From Dethiobacter alkaliphilus (GTDB taxonomy: Bacteria; Bacillota; Dethiobacteria; DTU022; UBA8154): DNA of 64,000 nucleotides. Positions 1 through 8,089 of this stretch are shown piece by piece. Location of the stretch: NCBI GenBank assembly GCA_016841605.1, contig JAENYV010000010.1, positions 62,001 through 126,000 of the forward strand, written 5' to 3'. The translations under genes were made by a program, and so were the position numbers. Under the pieces are notes generated by a model. The model was not told where the DNA came from and searched no databases. It saw only the letters and a program-made list of their open reading frames with translations. The first letter of the stretch is position 1; the number at the start of each line of letters is the position of its first letter.

Positions 1-10
1 AAATAAGAAA

Positions 11-56
11 ATAAAAGACCGACCTTCATTTTCAGATGATCGTCGGTCTGTATTTA
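11..56 (-). terminator. Rho-independent terminator of the GlpA-like/HbpS operon
   Basis: An 8-bp perfect stem (AGACCGAC at 16-23 with GTCGGTCT at 42-49) encloses an 18-nt loop. Read on the minus strand it is followed at once by a T-rich run (TTTTATTTTC). It sits just past the stop codon of the last minus-strand gene at 65. Confidence 0.8.
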
Positions 57-64
57 CTTTCAAA

Positions 65-469
65 TTAACGCGATCTTATTGCTGCTTCACATATGGAAAC
101 ATCTTCTTCAGGGGTTCCGCCGCATACTCCAATTCCCCCGATCACCTTGCCGGCATCTCCCCTGATCGGCAGGCCGCCGGGAATAGTAGTGAGCCTGTCG
201 TTCCAGTTTTGTCTGCTAAAGCCTGCACCCGGTTTTGACGGATCTCCGAATTTATCGATATCCGAACTTGGCATTCTAAAAACTGCTGCGGTCCATGCCT
301 TGTCACGAGCTATATCCACGGTTGGAATCAGGGACTCATCCATTCGATAGAGGGCAACTAAAAATCCTTTATTATCAACCACTGCAACGCTGCACAGTAT
401 GTTCATTCCCCGGGCTTGCTTAATTGCAGCTTTTATCATCTTCTTAGCAATGTCTAGATTCATAACCAT
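65..469 (-). CDS. HbpS/GlcG-family protein (second of a tandem pair)
   Basis: A 134-residue protein of the GlcG/HbpS family (DUF336), whose members include heme-binding and cobalamin-adenosylation-associated proteins; the ligand here is unknown. The frame carries the family signatures A-V-V-D near the N terminus, a central F-R-M-P segment, the P-G-G-L-P-I-R turn and a glycine-rich G-G-I-G-V-C-G-G segment near the end. The frame is open 24 codons further upstream, but an AGGAAAGGGG box sits about 10 nt before the ATG at 469 and the upstream gene still occupies the longer start, so 469 is preferred. It follows its paralogue by 28 bp, so the two are probably co-transcribed last in the operon with the flavoenzymes. 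It may be a soluble cofactor-binding accessory, which is inference. Confidence 0.8.
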   Translation of the reverse strand: MVMNLDIAKKMIKAAIKQARGMNILCSVAVVDNKGFLVALYRMDESLIPTVDIARDKAWTAAVFRMPSSDIDKFGDPSKPGAGFSRQNWNDRLTTIPGGLPIRGDAGKVIGGIGVCGGTPEEDVSICEAAIRSR

Positions 470-497
470 GATTTTTTTCCCCTTTCCTAGAAAAGAA

Positions 498-950
498 CTA
501 GTCAATTTCCTCGTACACAGCGGCATAACCAGCTTGAACAACTGTAGTATCGCTAACTTCTCCTACGCCGTCCGGAACGCCGCTGCAACCGATTCCTCCG
601 ATTACCTTCATATCATCGTCTCTTATGGGGATGCCGCCTGGAATGAAAACGAGACGCAGTTTGGCCTGGGTTAACAGTCCCATCCCACCGCTTCCGATTA
701 TTGGCCCTATGGTACGGGAATCGAGCATTCTGGCCAGCCTTAAGGTCGGTCCGCCCGTATATGCCGCGGAAAAGGCTTTATTGATGGCAATATCGGTAGT
801 CATGGGGCTGGCACCGTCCATCCTGTGAAAGGCGATAACCGATCCTGACCCGTCAACAACGGCAATGCTACAGGGAAAGCCGGCAAGGCCGGCCCATCTT
901 TCGGCAGCTTCAAGAATTTTTTCGGCTATTTCTAAGGTTACTTCTTTCAT
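498..950 (-). CDS. HbpS/GlcG-family protein (first of a tandem pair)
   Basis: A 150-residue GlcG/HbpS-family (DUF336) protein, paralogous to the next gene downstream. It shows the same order of signatures: S-I-A-V-V-D, F-H-R-M-D, P-G-G-I-P-I-R and the glycine-rich V-I-G-G-I-G motif. A GAGGAGG box ends six bases before the ATG at 950; a GTG five codons upstream lies inside that box and is not credible. The 140 bp before it hold a REP-like inverted repeat rather than a clear promoter, so it is probably read from the DUF1667/oxidoreductase operon. Pairs of these small proteins occur next to oxidoreductases and catabolic operons; the ligand cannot be read from sequence. Confidence 0.8.
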   Translation of the reverse strand: MKEVTLEIAEKILEAAERWAGLAGFPCSIAVVDGSGSVIAFHRMDGASPMTTDIAINKAFSAAYTGGPTLRLARMLDSRTIGPIIGSGGMGLLTQAKLRLVFIPGGIPIRDDDMKVIGGIGCSGVPDGVGEVSDTTVVQAGYAAVYEEID

Positions 951-1002
951 TATAAGCCTCCTCACGATTATTGGTATATATCCAGTGAAACCGGTTGCTT
1001 AA

Positions 1003-1077
1003 GCCATGAGGACAGTTCGAGCGTCACCGAAGCGAAGAGGAGGTCCGAAGGGAAAACGATGGAACCGTCCCCATGGC
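1003..1077. repeat. REP-like imperfect inverted repeat with GGACGGTTC core
   Basis: GCCATGAGGACAGTTC at 1003-1018 pairs with GGAACCGTCCCCATGGC at 1061-1077, with 14 of 16 positions Watson-Crick. The two mismatches become G-T wobbles on the minus strand, so the minus-strand transcript can fold fully. The GAACCGTCCC core also occurs beside the RAYT transposase gene near 42 kb. The element lies inside the minus-strand operon, between the DUF1667 gene and the HbpS pair. Confidence 0.5.
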
Positions 1078-1090
1078 TCTCCCATGGCTT

Positions 1091-1468
1091 TTAGTCATTT
1101 ATTAAAGGAAGATTGTCGGCGGCAACCACGTCTACTCCGGTGTCTAAGAAATTTTTTATAATTACTTCACCGATCTTTAAAGTATGATTAACCTTTATTT
1201 TAGCCAGAGCAAACATGCCCTGTTTGAGCTGAGTTTTTAAAATAGGTTTATCGGTTTTAACCGGCAGCAGGGGCCGGCTGCTGTTTCCTGTGCGAACAGT
1301 AGCTGTGAGTATTCTGACGGGATTCAGATATTCCTCAAGGGCATATGCTTTGCCCTCCCGGCAAGAATTTCCCTGAACTTTGCTTACTTCTCCATTATCG
1401 TTGAGGGTCAACGTTATCTCGCACCCCAGGGGACAGCCCACGCAAATTATCATTTTTTCTTCGGGCAT
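1091..1468 (-). CDS. DUF1667 protein, partner of the flavoenzyme pair
   Basis: A 125-residue DUF1667 protein. The N terminus carries C-V-G-C-P-L-G-C, a cysteine cluster expected to hold a metal or Fe-S centre, followed by the family signature C-R-E-G-K-A-Y-A-L-E-E. DUF1667 proteins typically sit directly after an anaerobic glycerol-3-phosphate dehydrogenase-like enzyme and an NAD(P)/FAD oxidoreductase, exactly as here, and are thought to act as a small electron-transfer subunit. An AAAGGAGG box overlaps the end of the upstream gene, only 5 bp away, which suggests translational coupling. The exact biochemical role is not established. Confidence 0.85.
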   Translation of the reverse strand: MPEEKMIICVGCPLGCEITLTLNDNGEVSKVQGNSCREGKAYALEEYLNPVRILTATVRTGNSSRPLLPVKTDKPILKTQLKQGMFALAKIKVNHTLKIGEVIIKNFLDTGVDVVAADNLPLIND

Positions 1469-1473
1469 TATTT

Positions 1474-2724
1474 TCAGCCTCCTTTAACCTGGCAGTCAAC
1501 AACTATTTCCTTACCTTCGTACTTTTGCAATTCAGCGGCGGAAACTTCCACCTTTACCATGGTGCTGGGTTTAACTCCCATTATGGTCAAGCTCGACATA
1601 ATATCTCCTACTTTTATTTTAACGTTTTTTTCAGGTTCTTTTACCCGCATATAGAGGGTTGCATCGTTTTCTCCGCTGATGACTTGCGGTAAAACATATT
1701 TTATGTTTCTGCCCGGTTTTAACGTTATCTGTTCCTCCGGGATCTTTCTCCCTTGAGCAAACTTTGCTGCGTTTTCTCCGGCTAGTTCGCTTTCCCAGGA
1801 AACGTTATCGACCAGGTCGTGAACGTGAAGTACATTTCCTCCGGCAAAGATACCTGAAATATTGGTCTGCCTCATCTCATTCACCACCGCGCCTCCGGTT
1901 AGCGGGTCCAATTTAACTCCGGCCATTGTTGAAAGTTCGTTTTCCGGAATAAGGCCGACGGATAGGAGAAGAGTATCGCATTCTATTTTTCTTTCTGTTC
2001 CGGCGATGGGTCTTTGCCGGGCATCCAAGGCTGCAATAGTCACCGCTTCTATTCTGTCCTCGCCATGTATCTGCGTAATGGTATGCTGAAGGAGCACCGG
2101 TATCTGAAAATCATGCAGGCATTGTACCTCATTTCTGATTAACCCGCCGACATATGGCAGTATTTCCACCACACCTTTAACCTGAGCCCCTTCCAAAGTA
2201 AGACGGCGGGCCATTATCATCCCAATGTCACCGGTACCCAGTATGACGATCTTATTGCCCGGCACAAAGCCTTCAATATTAACAAGTCTCTGGGCTGTTC
2301 CGGCGGTCAGCACTCCTGCCGGTCTGGTTCCGGGTATATTTATACCCCCTCTGCTTCGTTCCCGGCAACCCATGGCCAGAACTATGGACTTCGGTTTCAA
2401 GGTAAAAAGGCCGTCCCGGCTGTTAACAGCCGTAATTTCCCGCTCCCCGGAAACTTTAAGCACCATCGTGTCCGGCAATGGTTTCACGCCTGTATCCATC
2501 AGCTTTTCGGCAAAGCGGTAACTGTATTCGGGACCGGTAAGGTTTTCTCCAAAATAGAGTAAGCCGAAGCCGTTATGAATGCATTGATGCAGCAACCCTC
2601 CCAGCAGTGCGTCCCTCTCTATGATCACCACATTTTCAGCTCCGGTTTCCTTTGCCCTGATGGCTGCAGCCATTCCTGCCGGCCCCGCGCCGATAACGGC
2701 TACATCTATATCTTCTAACTTCAT
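1474..2724 (-). CDS. NAD(P)/FAD-dependent oxidoreductase, middle subunit of the GlpA-like operon
   Basis: A 416-residue flavoprotein of the pyridine nucleotide-disulfide oxidoreductase type. The N-terminal dinucleotide motif G-A-G-P-A-G-M binds FAD and a second one, G-T-G-D-I-G-M, near residues 160-170 binds NAD(P). A C-x-x-N-G-F-G segment follows the first fold. It lacks the adjacent CxxC of disulfide reductases. The start ATG abuts the stop of the upstream gene and has a TGGAGGTAG box inside that gene. It probably passes electrons between the FAD-dependent dehydrogenase upstream and NAD(P) or a quinone, with the DUF1667 protein as small subunit; the true acceptor is inferred. Confidence 0.88.
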   Translation of the reverse strand: MKLEDIDVAVIGAGPAGMAAAIRAKETGAENVVIIERDALLGGLLHQCIHNGFGLLYFGENLTGPEYSYRFAEKLMDTGVKPLPDTMVLKVSGEREITAVNSRDGLFTLKPKSIVLAMGCRERSRGGINIPGTRPAGVLTAGTAQRLVNIEGFVPGNKIVILGTGDIGMIMARRLTLEGAQVKGVVEILPYVGGLIRNEVQCLHDFQIPVLLQHTITQIHGEDRIEAVTIAALDARQRPIAGTERKIECDTLLLSVGLIPENELSTMAGVKLDPLTGGAVVNEMRQTNISGIFAGGNVLHVHDLVDNVSWESELAGENAAKFAQGRKIPEEQITLKPGRNIKYVLPQVISGENDATLYMRVKEPEKNVKIKVGDIMSSLTIMGVKPSTMVKVEVSAAELQKYEGKEIVVDCQVKGG

Positions 2725-4206
2725 TTATTCTACCTCCAGTAATTCTTTGCTTTTATGCAGCAAGTACCTGGATTGGCCGCCCTTCTTGGTTACTTCTTCC
2801 TCGGAAATACCCAACTCCCGCGCTAAAATTTTAATTATCTTGGGGCCGCAGAAACCGCCATGACAGCGCCCCATGCCCGGTCTGCATCTAAACTTAACCC
2901 CATCCAGGCTTCTCGCCCCGTTTTTTATTGCGGCAACTATTTCCCCTTCGGTAACCGTTTCGCAGCGGCAGACTATATGTCCGTACCTTTGATCTTTCGC
3001 CATAAGCTCTCTCTTTTCGTCATCCGAAAGCTCGTTAAAGACAGGAGGAGCTTTTCGAAACGGTTGGAAGTCGGGATTTTGTTCCAGCTTCAGCCCTTCC
3101 CGGGCCAACAGGCCGATCATTTCCCGGGCTGCCGCGGGCGCGGCACAAATACCGGGAAAACCAATACTGGCGTTAATAAAGCGTGGCAACCACCTCGATA
3201 CTCCCACAGAACATTCATGCCAGCCCACTTCAAAGTTCCTATACATAATAAAGCCGACCCACGAATTGATAATATCTCTCTCCGATATTGCCGGCACCAA
3301 TTGTCGGGCATGTTCGAAAGCTGCATCGGCTATCTTTTTGTCTGTCGCGTGGTCGTGTATCTTCCCCAGTCGCTGCGAGCCCGGAGAGGTTCCAAAAAAT
3401 AAATTCCCATAAACTGTGGGGTTTATTGTCCCGTGTTCCTCCATGGTTACCATATGGTTAACCAGGTTTCCCACCTTTTGATCCAGGACAGCCATGTACG
3501 ATTTTACAGGATACAACGCAAAATCGTCTGCATTAACCTTTTGCGCAATTTTAACGACGTATTCTCCTGCCGCATTAATAATGTACCGGCAGTTTATTGT
3601 TCCTTTATTTGTCTCTACGGCAAATCTATCCGCTTGATGCCATATATCCAGCACTTCGGTTTCCAGCATCGTCAAAATACCATTTTGCCTTGCATTTTCA
3701 GCCAGGGCGATGGTTAGTCTCACAGGGTCTATAACGGCGATATTGGGGTCATATACTGCACCGATAAATTCCTTATTAATGTTGGGCTCCCAACTGTGGA
3801 GTGTTTCTCTATCGATAAGCTGCAGCGGCTCTGCTTGCGGCATGTACTTGCCGCTCCATTCCTCAAATTTTTGCAGCATTTTTTTGGGATGGCGCATTCC
3901 CGCTTGATTCTTAAACAACGTTAAGGAGCCGATTTTTTGATACGGCACCTGAAGTTCTCGGCATAAAGGCTCCATTAAAGGCCTACCGGCCCAAACCAGA
4001 CGACTGTTGTGATATTCCGGCCTGAATTTAATAACATTCGAGCCCTGGTTTACGATAGTAGAGCTGCTTTTGGTAATACCCTGGCCGAAATCCATCCCTT
4101 TTTCTACCAGCGTTACATCAGCCTTATACTTGGATAGTCCTCTTGCTATTGCCGCTCCGGCAATACCACCGCCGATAATTAATACTTCCGTTTCATATAT
4201 AGCCAT
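2725..4206 (-). CDS. GlpA-like FAD-dependent dehydrogenase with C-terminal [2Fe-2S] BFD-like domain
   Basis: A 493-residue FAD-dependent oxidoreductase of the DAO/glycerol-3-phosphate dehydrogenase family. Residues 6-35 hold the FAD motif I-I-G-G-G-I-A-G-A followed by an acidic strand end. The last 90 residues form a bacterioferritin-associated-ferredoxin-like domain with the cysteines C-R-C, C-R-P-G-M-G-R-C and G-F-C. This is the layout of anaerobic GlpA. It leads a minus-strand operon with an NAD(P)/FAD oxidoreductase and DUF1667. The ATG at 4206 is six bases from GGGAGG; a TTG two codons upstream is less likely. The substrate may be glycerol-3-phosphate or another hydroxy or amino acid, since no glycerol kinase or facilitator is present. 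Confidence 0.85.
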   Translation of the reverse strand: MAIYETEVLIIGGGIAGAAIARGLSKYKADVTLVEKGMDFGQGITKSSSTIVNQGSNVIKFRPEYHNSRLVWAGRPLMEPLCRELQVPYQKIGSLTLFKNQAGMRHPKKMLQKFEEWSGKYMPQAEPLQLIDRETLHSWEPNINKEFIGAVYDPNIAVIDPVRLTIALAENARQNGILTMLETEVLDIWHQADRFAVETNKGTINCRYIINAAGEYVVKIAQKVNADDFALYPVKSYMAVLDQKVGNLVNHMVTMEEHGTINPTVYGNLFFGTSPGSQRLGKIHDHATDKKIADAAFEHARQLVPAISERDIINSWVGFIMYRNFEVGWHECSVGVSRWLPRFINASIGFPGICAAPAAAREMIGLLAREGLKLEQNPDFQPFRKAPPVFNELSDDEKRELMAKDQRYGHIVCRCETVTEGEIVAAIKNGARSLDGVKFRCRPGMGRCHGGFCGPKIIKILARELGISEEEVTKKGGQSRYLLHKSKELLEVE

Positions 4207-4355
4207 ATACAACCTCCCAGTAAAATATATGTACTAGTCGTTAGGTTGAAAACAATAATTATTATTTATAACAATATTCAACAATTGATAAGAAATTTCC
4301 TGTAGATTTTCAAATAATTAATATCTGCTTTACTTCTAACACTAAAAAATGATAG

Positions 4356-4384
4356 TTGACAAAAAAGAGTATAGGTGCTATATA
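4356..4384 (+). promoter_or_regulatory. Sigma-A-type promoter of the methyltransferase gene
   Basis: A perfect -35 TTGACA (4356-4361) is separated by 17 bp from TATATA (4379-4384). It lies about 80 bp before the methyltransferase start, in AT-rich sequence diverging from the GlpA-like operon. Confidence 0.75.
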
Positions 4385-4462
4385 CTTATTGTTGACGAAT
4401 TTGCCTTTTAAATATCAAGAATCAGCTCCACACTTTTACGGGTGAGGCGGGAGGGTGTATTA

Positions 4463-5023
4463 ATGGGCTTAACAGGAATTTGGGCGGTTATGCTAAACAA
4501 AAGAGCAAAAAAGGATTCCAGGCATGTGCTTGATAGCCTTGAGATCGGAACAGGGGAGGTAATTGCGGATATCGGCTCCGGCGGCGGGCTTTTTGTCTTT
4601 GAGTTTGCCGAAAGAATAGGCTCCGGCGGAAAGGTATTTGCTGTGGATACAAACAAAGCCCTGCTGTCGCGGCTGGAAAAGATGCTGCAAAAACAGCAGA
4701 TTGAGAATGTAGAAACGCTCCTCGGCAATGAAGACGGCTGTCCTCTGCCAAAGTCAAGCTGTGACTTGATTTTTATGCGGAATGTGTTTCACCACATTGC
4801 CAACCCTGTATTATATTTACGGAATGTGAAAGAAAGCCTGAAATCCGGCGGAAGGCTGGCAATTATTGAATGGAGCCCGGATATGCGGCGCAACTATATA
4901 AGCCGCGCCGGACACTGCACCCCGGAGGGGGAAATTCGCCGGGTAATGCAGGAGGCGGGCTTAGGACATTTAAAAACATTAGATTTTTTAGAAGGGCAAT
5001 CCTTCAATATCTTTTCTAATTAA
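4463..5023 (+). CDS. Class I SAM-dependent methyltransferase
   Basis: A 186-residue Rossmann-fold methyltransferase of the UbiE/Methyltransf_11 type. Motif I (A-D-I-G-S-G-G-G) follows a short helical N terminus, an acidic residue ends strand 2 (A-V-D-T-N), and N-V-F-H-H-I plus a G-G-R-L-A-I-I-E-W segment mark motifs III to V. The substrate cannot be read from the sequence; the family includes quinone and small-molecule methylases. The ATG at 4463 has GGGAGGG seven bases upstream, better than the in-frame GTG at 4442. It is a single-gene unit with its own strong promoter and faces the converging oxidoreductase operon. Confidence 0.85.
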   Translation: MGLTGIWAVMLNKRAKKDSRHVLDSLEIGTGEVIADIGSGGGLFVFEFAERIGSGGKVFAVDTNKALLSRLEKMLQKQQIENVETLLGNEDGCPLPKSSCDLIFMRNVFHHIANPVLYLRNVKESLKSGGRLAIIEWSPDMRRNYISRAGHCTPEGEIRRVMQEAGLGHLKTLDFLEGQSFNIFSN

Positions 5024-5140
5024 GTCGCACCTTGCCCGGCGTTTCACCCGAGTAGCTGGCGTATACGAAAGCAAAGAGGAAAGCAATTTTTCGCTGTAGT
5101 ACTATGTAATTCAAGATCAGGAAACGTCTGAAAAAAGCGG

Positions 5141-5722
5141 TTAGGGGAGAGTGCCTTCTATCGGCCCGTTGTCCGCTGTCGGCTGCCATTCGTAACCGCA
5201 GCGGACAGCCCGGATCATCCGGGGGAGGGTTTTCTTTTTGCTGCCGCTGAAAATTTCTTCCATGGCTGCTTCAGTCTTCTCCATGCCGACAACTTTGCAG
5301 GCGTTGATAAGCATACCAAGCATGACCATATTGGCCATTTTGTGCTCACCCACCTGCTGATGCGCAATCTCGCTGGCAGGGAGGCATATTTTTGTTACGT
5401 CTTTTCTGGTAACAAGGGATGCTTCTACAAAGGAAGTATTGACGATTAACAGTCCGCCTTCTTTCACCTTGTCCTGGTATTTGAAGAGGGATGGTTTGCT
5501 CATGCAAAAGAGACAGCAGGGAGCCTCAGCAAAGGGAGAACCGATACGCTCGGAGGAGATAACCACAGTACAGCTTGCCGCGCCTCCTCTCATCTCCACC
5601 CCGTAGGATGGCATCCAGGTGACGTGTTTAGACTCCAGCATGGCGGCATGGGCCAGGACATCCCCGGCCAGGAGAATCCCCTGTCCGCCGAACCCGGAAA
5701 AGACGACATCATAATAATCCAT
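5141..5722 (-). CDS. 2-oxoacid:ferredoxin oxidoreductase, gamma subunit
   Basis: A 193-residue gamma subunit of a 2-oxoacid:acceptor oxidoreductase (KorC/VorC type). It opens with the family signature F-S-G-F-G-G-Q-G-I and continues with P-S-Y-G-V-E-M-R-G-G, both typical of the pyruvate/ketoisovalerate oxidoreductase gamma domain. It is last in a delta-alpha-beta-gamma gene order and overlaps or abuts the beta gene. The ATG at 5722 has an AAGGAGA box about 11 bases upstream; an in-frame GTG four codons earlier has that box directly against it and is less likely. Substrate choice between 2-oxoglutarate and branched-chain oxoacids is not decided by sequence alone. Confidence 0.88.
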   Translation of the reverse strand: MDYYDVVFSGFGGQGILLAGDVLAHAAMLESKHVTWMPSYGVEMRGGAASCTVVISSERIGSPFAEAPCCLFCMSKPSLFKYQDKVKEGGLLIVNTSFVEASLVTRKDVTKICLPASEIAHQQVGEHKMANMVMLGMLINACKVVGMEKTEAAMEEIFSGSKKKTLPRMIRAVRCGYEWQPTADNGPIEGTLP

Positions 5723-5730
5723 TGACTGGT

Positions 5731-6504
5731 TCACTCTCCTTCCGTCCCTGTATCCTGTCCCGCTCCTGCCCCGGTATCCTTGTAAATTCCCGGCGGAAAG
5801 GCGGGAAGGACTTTTTCATCAATATGTTTAATGCACTGTTGCGGAGCAAGTCCCCAGTTGGTGGGGCAGGCGGAAAGGAATTCCACAAAGGAGAAGCCCC
5901 GTTTATCCAGTTGTGCTTCAAAGGCCCGCTGCAATGCGCGGCGTGCTTTTTTCACATGGGCCGGGGTATGCAGGCATACTCTGGCGGCAAAGGCCACACC
6001 CTCCAGGGGGGCCAGCATTTCTGTCATTCGCAGCGGATAACCGTCATTGTGATGGTCCCGTCCGGAGGGCGAAGTGGTGGTGCGCTGGCCCAGCAGGGTA
6101 GTGGGAGCCATCTGCCCTCCTGTCATCCCATAGACGCTGTTATTAATAAAAAGAACCGTGACATTTTCTCCCCGGTTGGCCGTGTGAATAACCTCGGCAA
6201 TGCCGATGGCCGCCAGGTCGCCGTCGCCCTGGTAAGTAAAGACGAAATGCTCCGGCAGCACCCGTTTAATTCCGGTGGCCACGGCCGTGGCCCGTCCGTG
6301 GGGAGCTTCGCAGGTATCAATTGCTACGTAATCATAGAGGAAAACCCCGCACCCCACCCCCGGAACGCCGATGGCCTTCTCCTGCAGATCAAAATGGTCC
6401 AGCGTTTCGCAGAGAAGGCGGTGAGCGATGCCGTGATGGCAGCCGGGACAGAAATGAAAGCCGGTCTCCCGTAGCGTGGCCGGTCTAGCGAACACTTTTT
6501 GCAA
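5731..6504 (-). CDS. 2-oxoacid:ferredoxin oxidoreductase, beta (TPP-binding) subunit
   Basis: A 257-residue thiamine-diphosphate-binding beta subunit. It shows the early F-C-P-G-C-H-H-G motif, G-V-G-C, and the TPP/magnesium motif G-D-G-D-L-A-A-I-G with the downstream asparagine of I-N-N-S-V-Y-G-M-T-G-G-Q. With the alpha, gamma and ferredoxin subunits it forms a cytoplasmic enzyme that decarboxylates a 2-oxoacid with CoA to an acyl-CoA and reduced ferredoxin. The frame overlaps the alpha gene by 20 bp. The first start available is TTG at 6504, with an in-frame GTG at 6495; neither has an ideal ribosome binding site, so translation is probably coupled. Confidence 0.9.
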   Translation of the reverse strand: MQKVFARPATLRETGFHFCPGCHHGIAHRLLCETLDHFDLQEKAIGVPGVGCGVFLYDYVAIDTCEAPHGRATAVATGIKRVLPEHFVFTYQGDGDLAAIGIAEVIHTANRGENVTVLFINNSVYGMTGGQMAPTTLLGQRTTTSPSGRDHHNDGYPLRMTEMLAPLEGVAFAARVCLHTPAHVKKARRALQRAFEAQLDKRGFSFVEFLSACPTNWGLAPQQCIKHIDEKVLPAFPPGIYKDTGAGAGQDTGTEGE

Positions 6505-7564
6505 GAGAATCGCCTGCCTTTATGAATTTTTCTATTTCTTCCAGTATTTGATACGGAGTGGGAATACTGCCGCCCGGACGGGCCAGCAGACGGCACTGGC
6601 AGCCGGGATAAACGGAGAGACGAACGTCATCCCACATTTGCCCCGTGTTCATCTCCACCGTCAGGACCTTGCCCGCGAGGCGGGAAACCTGGCGGACGGT
6701 GTCAGCGGGGAAAGGAAAGAGGGTAATGGGGCGTACAAGGCCGACCCTGAAACCCCGGGAACGGGCCAGCGCGACCGCTGATGCAACCATGCGCGAGCAG
6801 GAACCAAAGGAGACGAGCAGAAGATCCATCTGCTCCTCCAGGTCCGTCTCTACCAGCACTTCCGTCTCCTCCAGACGCCGGTATTTTTCGTGCATGTGCC
6901 GGATATGTTTCTCCATTTCCCCATCGGCCAGGAAAAGGGATTTAATCAGTTGGGGATTGCGCCCCTTGGCACCGGTAAGGGCCCATGGTTTGGCGGGGAT
7001 CTCCACCTCCGGCGGCGAGAGTGTCACCGGTTCCTTCATCTGCCCCAGGATGGCATCAGCCAGGATCATGGCCGGATTGCGGAACTTGTCTGCCAGGTGG
7101 AAAGCCTTGATTGTCAGACTGTACATCTCCTGCACCGAATTGGGCGCCAGCACAATTATACGGTAATCACCATGCCCGCCTCCCCGGGTGGCCTGCCAGT
7201 AATCTCCCTGGCAGGCGGCAATCCCGCCCAGTCCGGGACCGAGACGTGTAATATTGACGATTAGCGCCGGCAGCTCCGAACCGGCCATGTAGGAAAGCCC
7301 TTCCTGCATGAGTGAAATACCCGGTCCGGAGGAAGAGGTCATGGCCCGTGCTCCGACTGCCGCTGCGCCCAAAAGCATGTTGATGGAGGCGATCTCACTC
7401 TCCGCCTGCATAAAAACGCCTCCGACCTCAGGCAGCAGCGCCGACAAATGTTCGGAGATCTCGTTCTGAGGGGTAATAGGGTAACCGAAATAATACCGGC
7501 ACCCCGCGGTAATCGCTCCTTCGGCCAGGGCGATGCTCCCCCGCATCATCTTACGCTCCTTCAC
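6485..7564 (-). CDS. 2-oxoacid:ferredoxin oxidoreductase, alpha subunit
   Basis: A 359-residue alpha subunit with the pyrimidine-binding and transketolase-like C-terminal domains. The segment G-C-R-Y-Y-F-G-Y-P-I-T-P-Q-N-E near residues 20-35 is the family hallmark, and S-S-S-G-P-G-I-S-L-M-Q-E-G follows. The chosen GTG at 7564 overlaps the ferredoxin stop as GTGA, a classical coupled start; ATGs at 7549 and 7546, with an AAGGAG box six bases before the first of them, are alternatives. It sits second in the delta-alpha-beta-gamma operon. Confidence 0.9.
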   Translation of the reverse strand: MKERKMMRGSIALAEGAITAGCRYYFGYPITPQNEISEHLSALLPEVGGVFMQAESEIASINMLLGAAAVGARAMTSSSGPGISLMQEGLSYMAGSELPALIVNITRLGPGLGGIAACQGDYWQATRGGGHGDYRIIVLAPNSVQEMYSLTIKAFHLADKFRNPAMILADAILGQMKEPVTLSPPEVEIPAKPWALTGAKGRNPQLIKSLFLADGEMEKHIRHMHEKYRRLEETEVLVETDLEEQMDLLLVSFGSCSRMVASAVALARSRGFRVGLVRPITLFPFPADTVRQVSRLAGKVLTVEMNTGQMWDDVRLSVYPGCQCRLLARPGGSIPTPYQILEEIEKFIKAGDSLAKSVR

Positions 7565-7800
7565 TTGCGACCACCCGCCTTCTTTCTTTTTCGATAAACT
7601 TCGATAAGAACTTCGGGACATATTTCCGCACAGAGAGCACAGCCTGTACAGGGCGCTGCGTCATTGTTCGTAAAGACGGCCGGGTTATATCCCAGGTTGT
7701 TGATTCTGCTTTGGTCAATGCCGATTAGTTTCCGCGGGCAGGCGAGGACACAGTACGAACACCCCTTGCAGCCTGCTTCCTTGATCACAATATAACTCAT
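7561..7800 (-). CDS. 2[4Fe-4S] ferredoxin subunit of the 2-oxoacid oxidoreductase
   Basis: A 79-residue ferredoxin with two complete cluster motifs, C-K-G-C-S-Y-C-V-L-A-C-P near residue 11 and C-T-G-C-A-L-C-A-E-I-C-P near residue 51. It is the delta subunit that takes electrons from the oxidoreductase. A GGTGGGAGAG box precedes the ATG. It is first in the operon, with a good promoter 54-82 bp upstream. The basic C-terminal tail (K-R-K-K) is unremarkable. Confidence 0.92.
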   Translation of the reverse strand: MSYIVIKEAGCKGCSYCVLACPRKLIGIDQSRINNLGYNPAVFTNNDAAPCTGCALCAEICPEVLIEVYRKRKKAGGRK

Positions 7801-7839
7801 AAAATCTCTCCCACCGGATTAATGTTCATAGAAACATTC

Positions 7840-7882
7840 AGCGTAATATTTAAATTATACGCTAAATCTGACGAATGGGCAA
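7840..7882 (-). promoter_or_regulatory. Promoter with overlapping palindrome for the 2-oxoacid oxidoreductase operon
   Basis: On the minus strand TTGCCC (7877-7882) and TATAAT (7854-7859) are 17 bp apart. A near-perfect 24-bp palindrome at 7840-7863 (AGCGTAAT and its complement around an AT-rich centre, two mismatched pairs) covers the -10 box and the start region, a natural repressor site. The regulator is not encoded nearby. Confidence 0.65.
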
Positions 7883-8010
7883 AAAAAATATGCAAAGGCG
7901 GTTAGTAAAAGTTTGTTGAATCTTGAGTAGGAATAGGTTTATGATGAGAGTCTTATTTTTATTTTATAAGCATAATAGCACAATTTGACGTTAAATTTTT
8001 CCTTGTTTAC

Positions 8011-8019
8011 TGGTATAAT
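8011..8019 (+). promoter_or_regulatory. Extended -10 promoter of the PTS-EAL gene
   Basis: TGGTATAAT (8011-8019) matches an extended -10 element; no good -35 lies at the right distance. It is 71 bp before the GTG start of the fusion gene and diverges from the oxidoreductase operon promoter. Confidence 0.55.
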
Positions 8020-8089
8020 GTCTATAATTTAAGGGAAAGGAAAGAATAATGTCATAAAATGGTAGCAGAAGGAAGGGATGAAGAGGTAA

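Noticed and set aside
5722-6474. 250-codon plus-strand open frame
   Set aside because: Antisense shadow of the oxidoreductase beta-subunit gene with its TPP motif.
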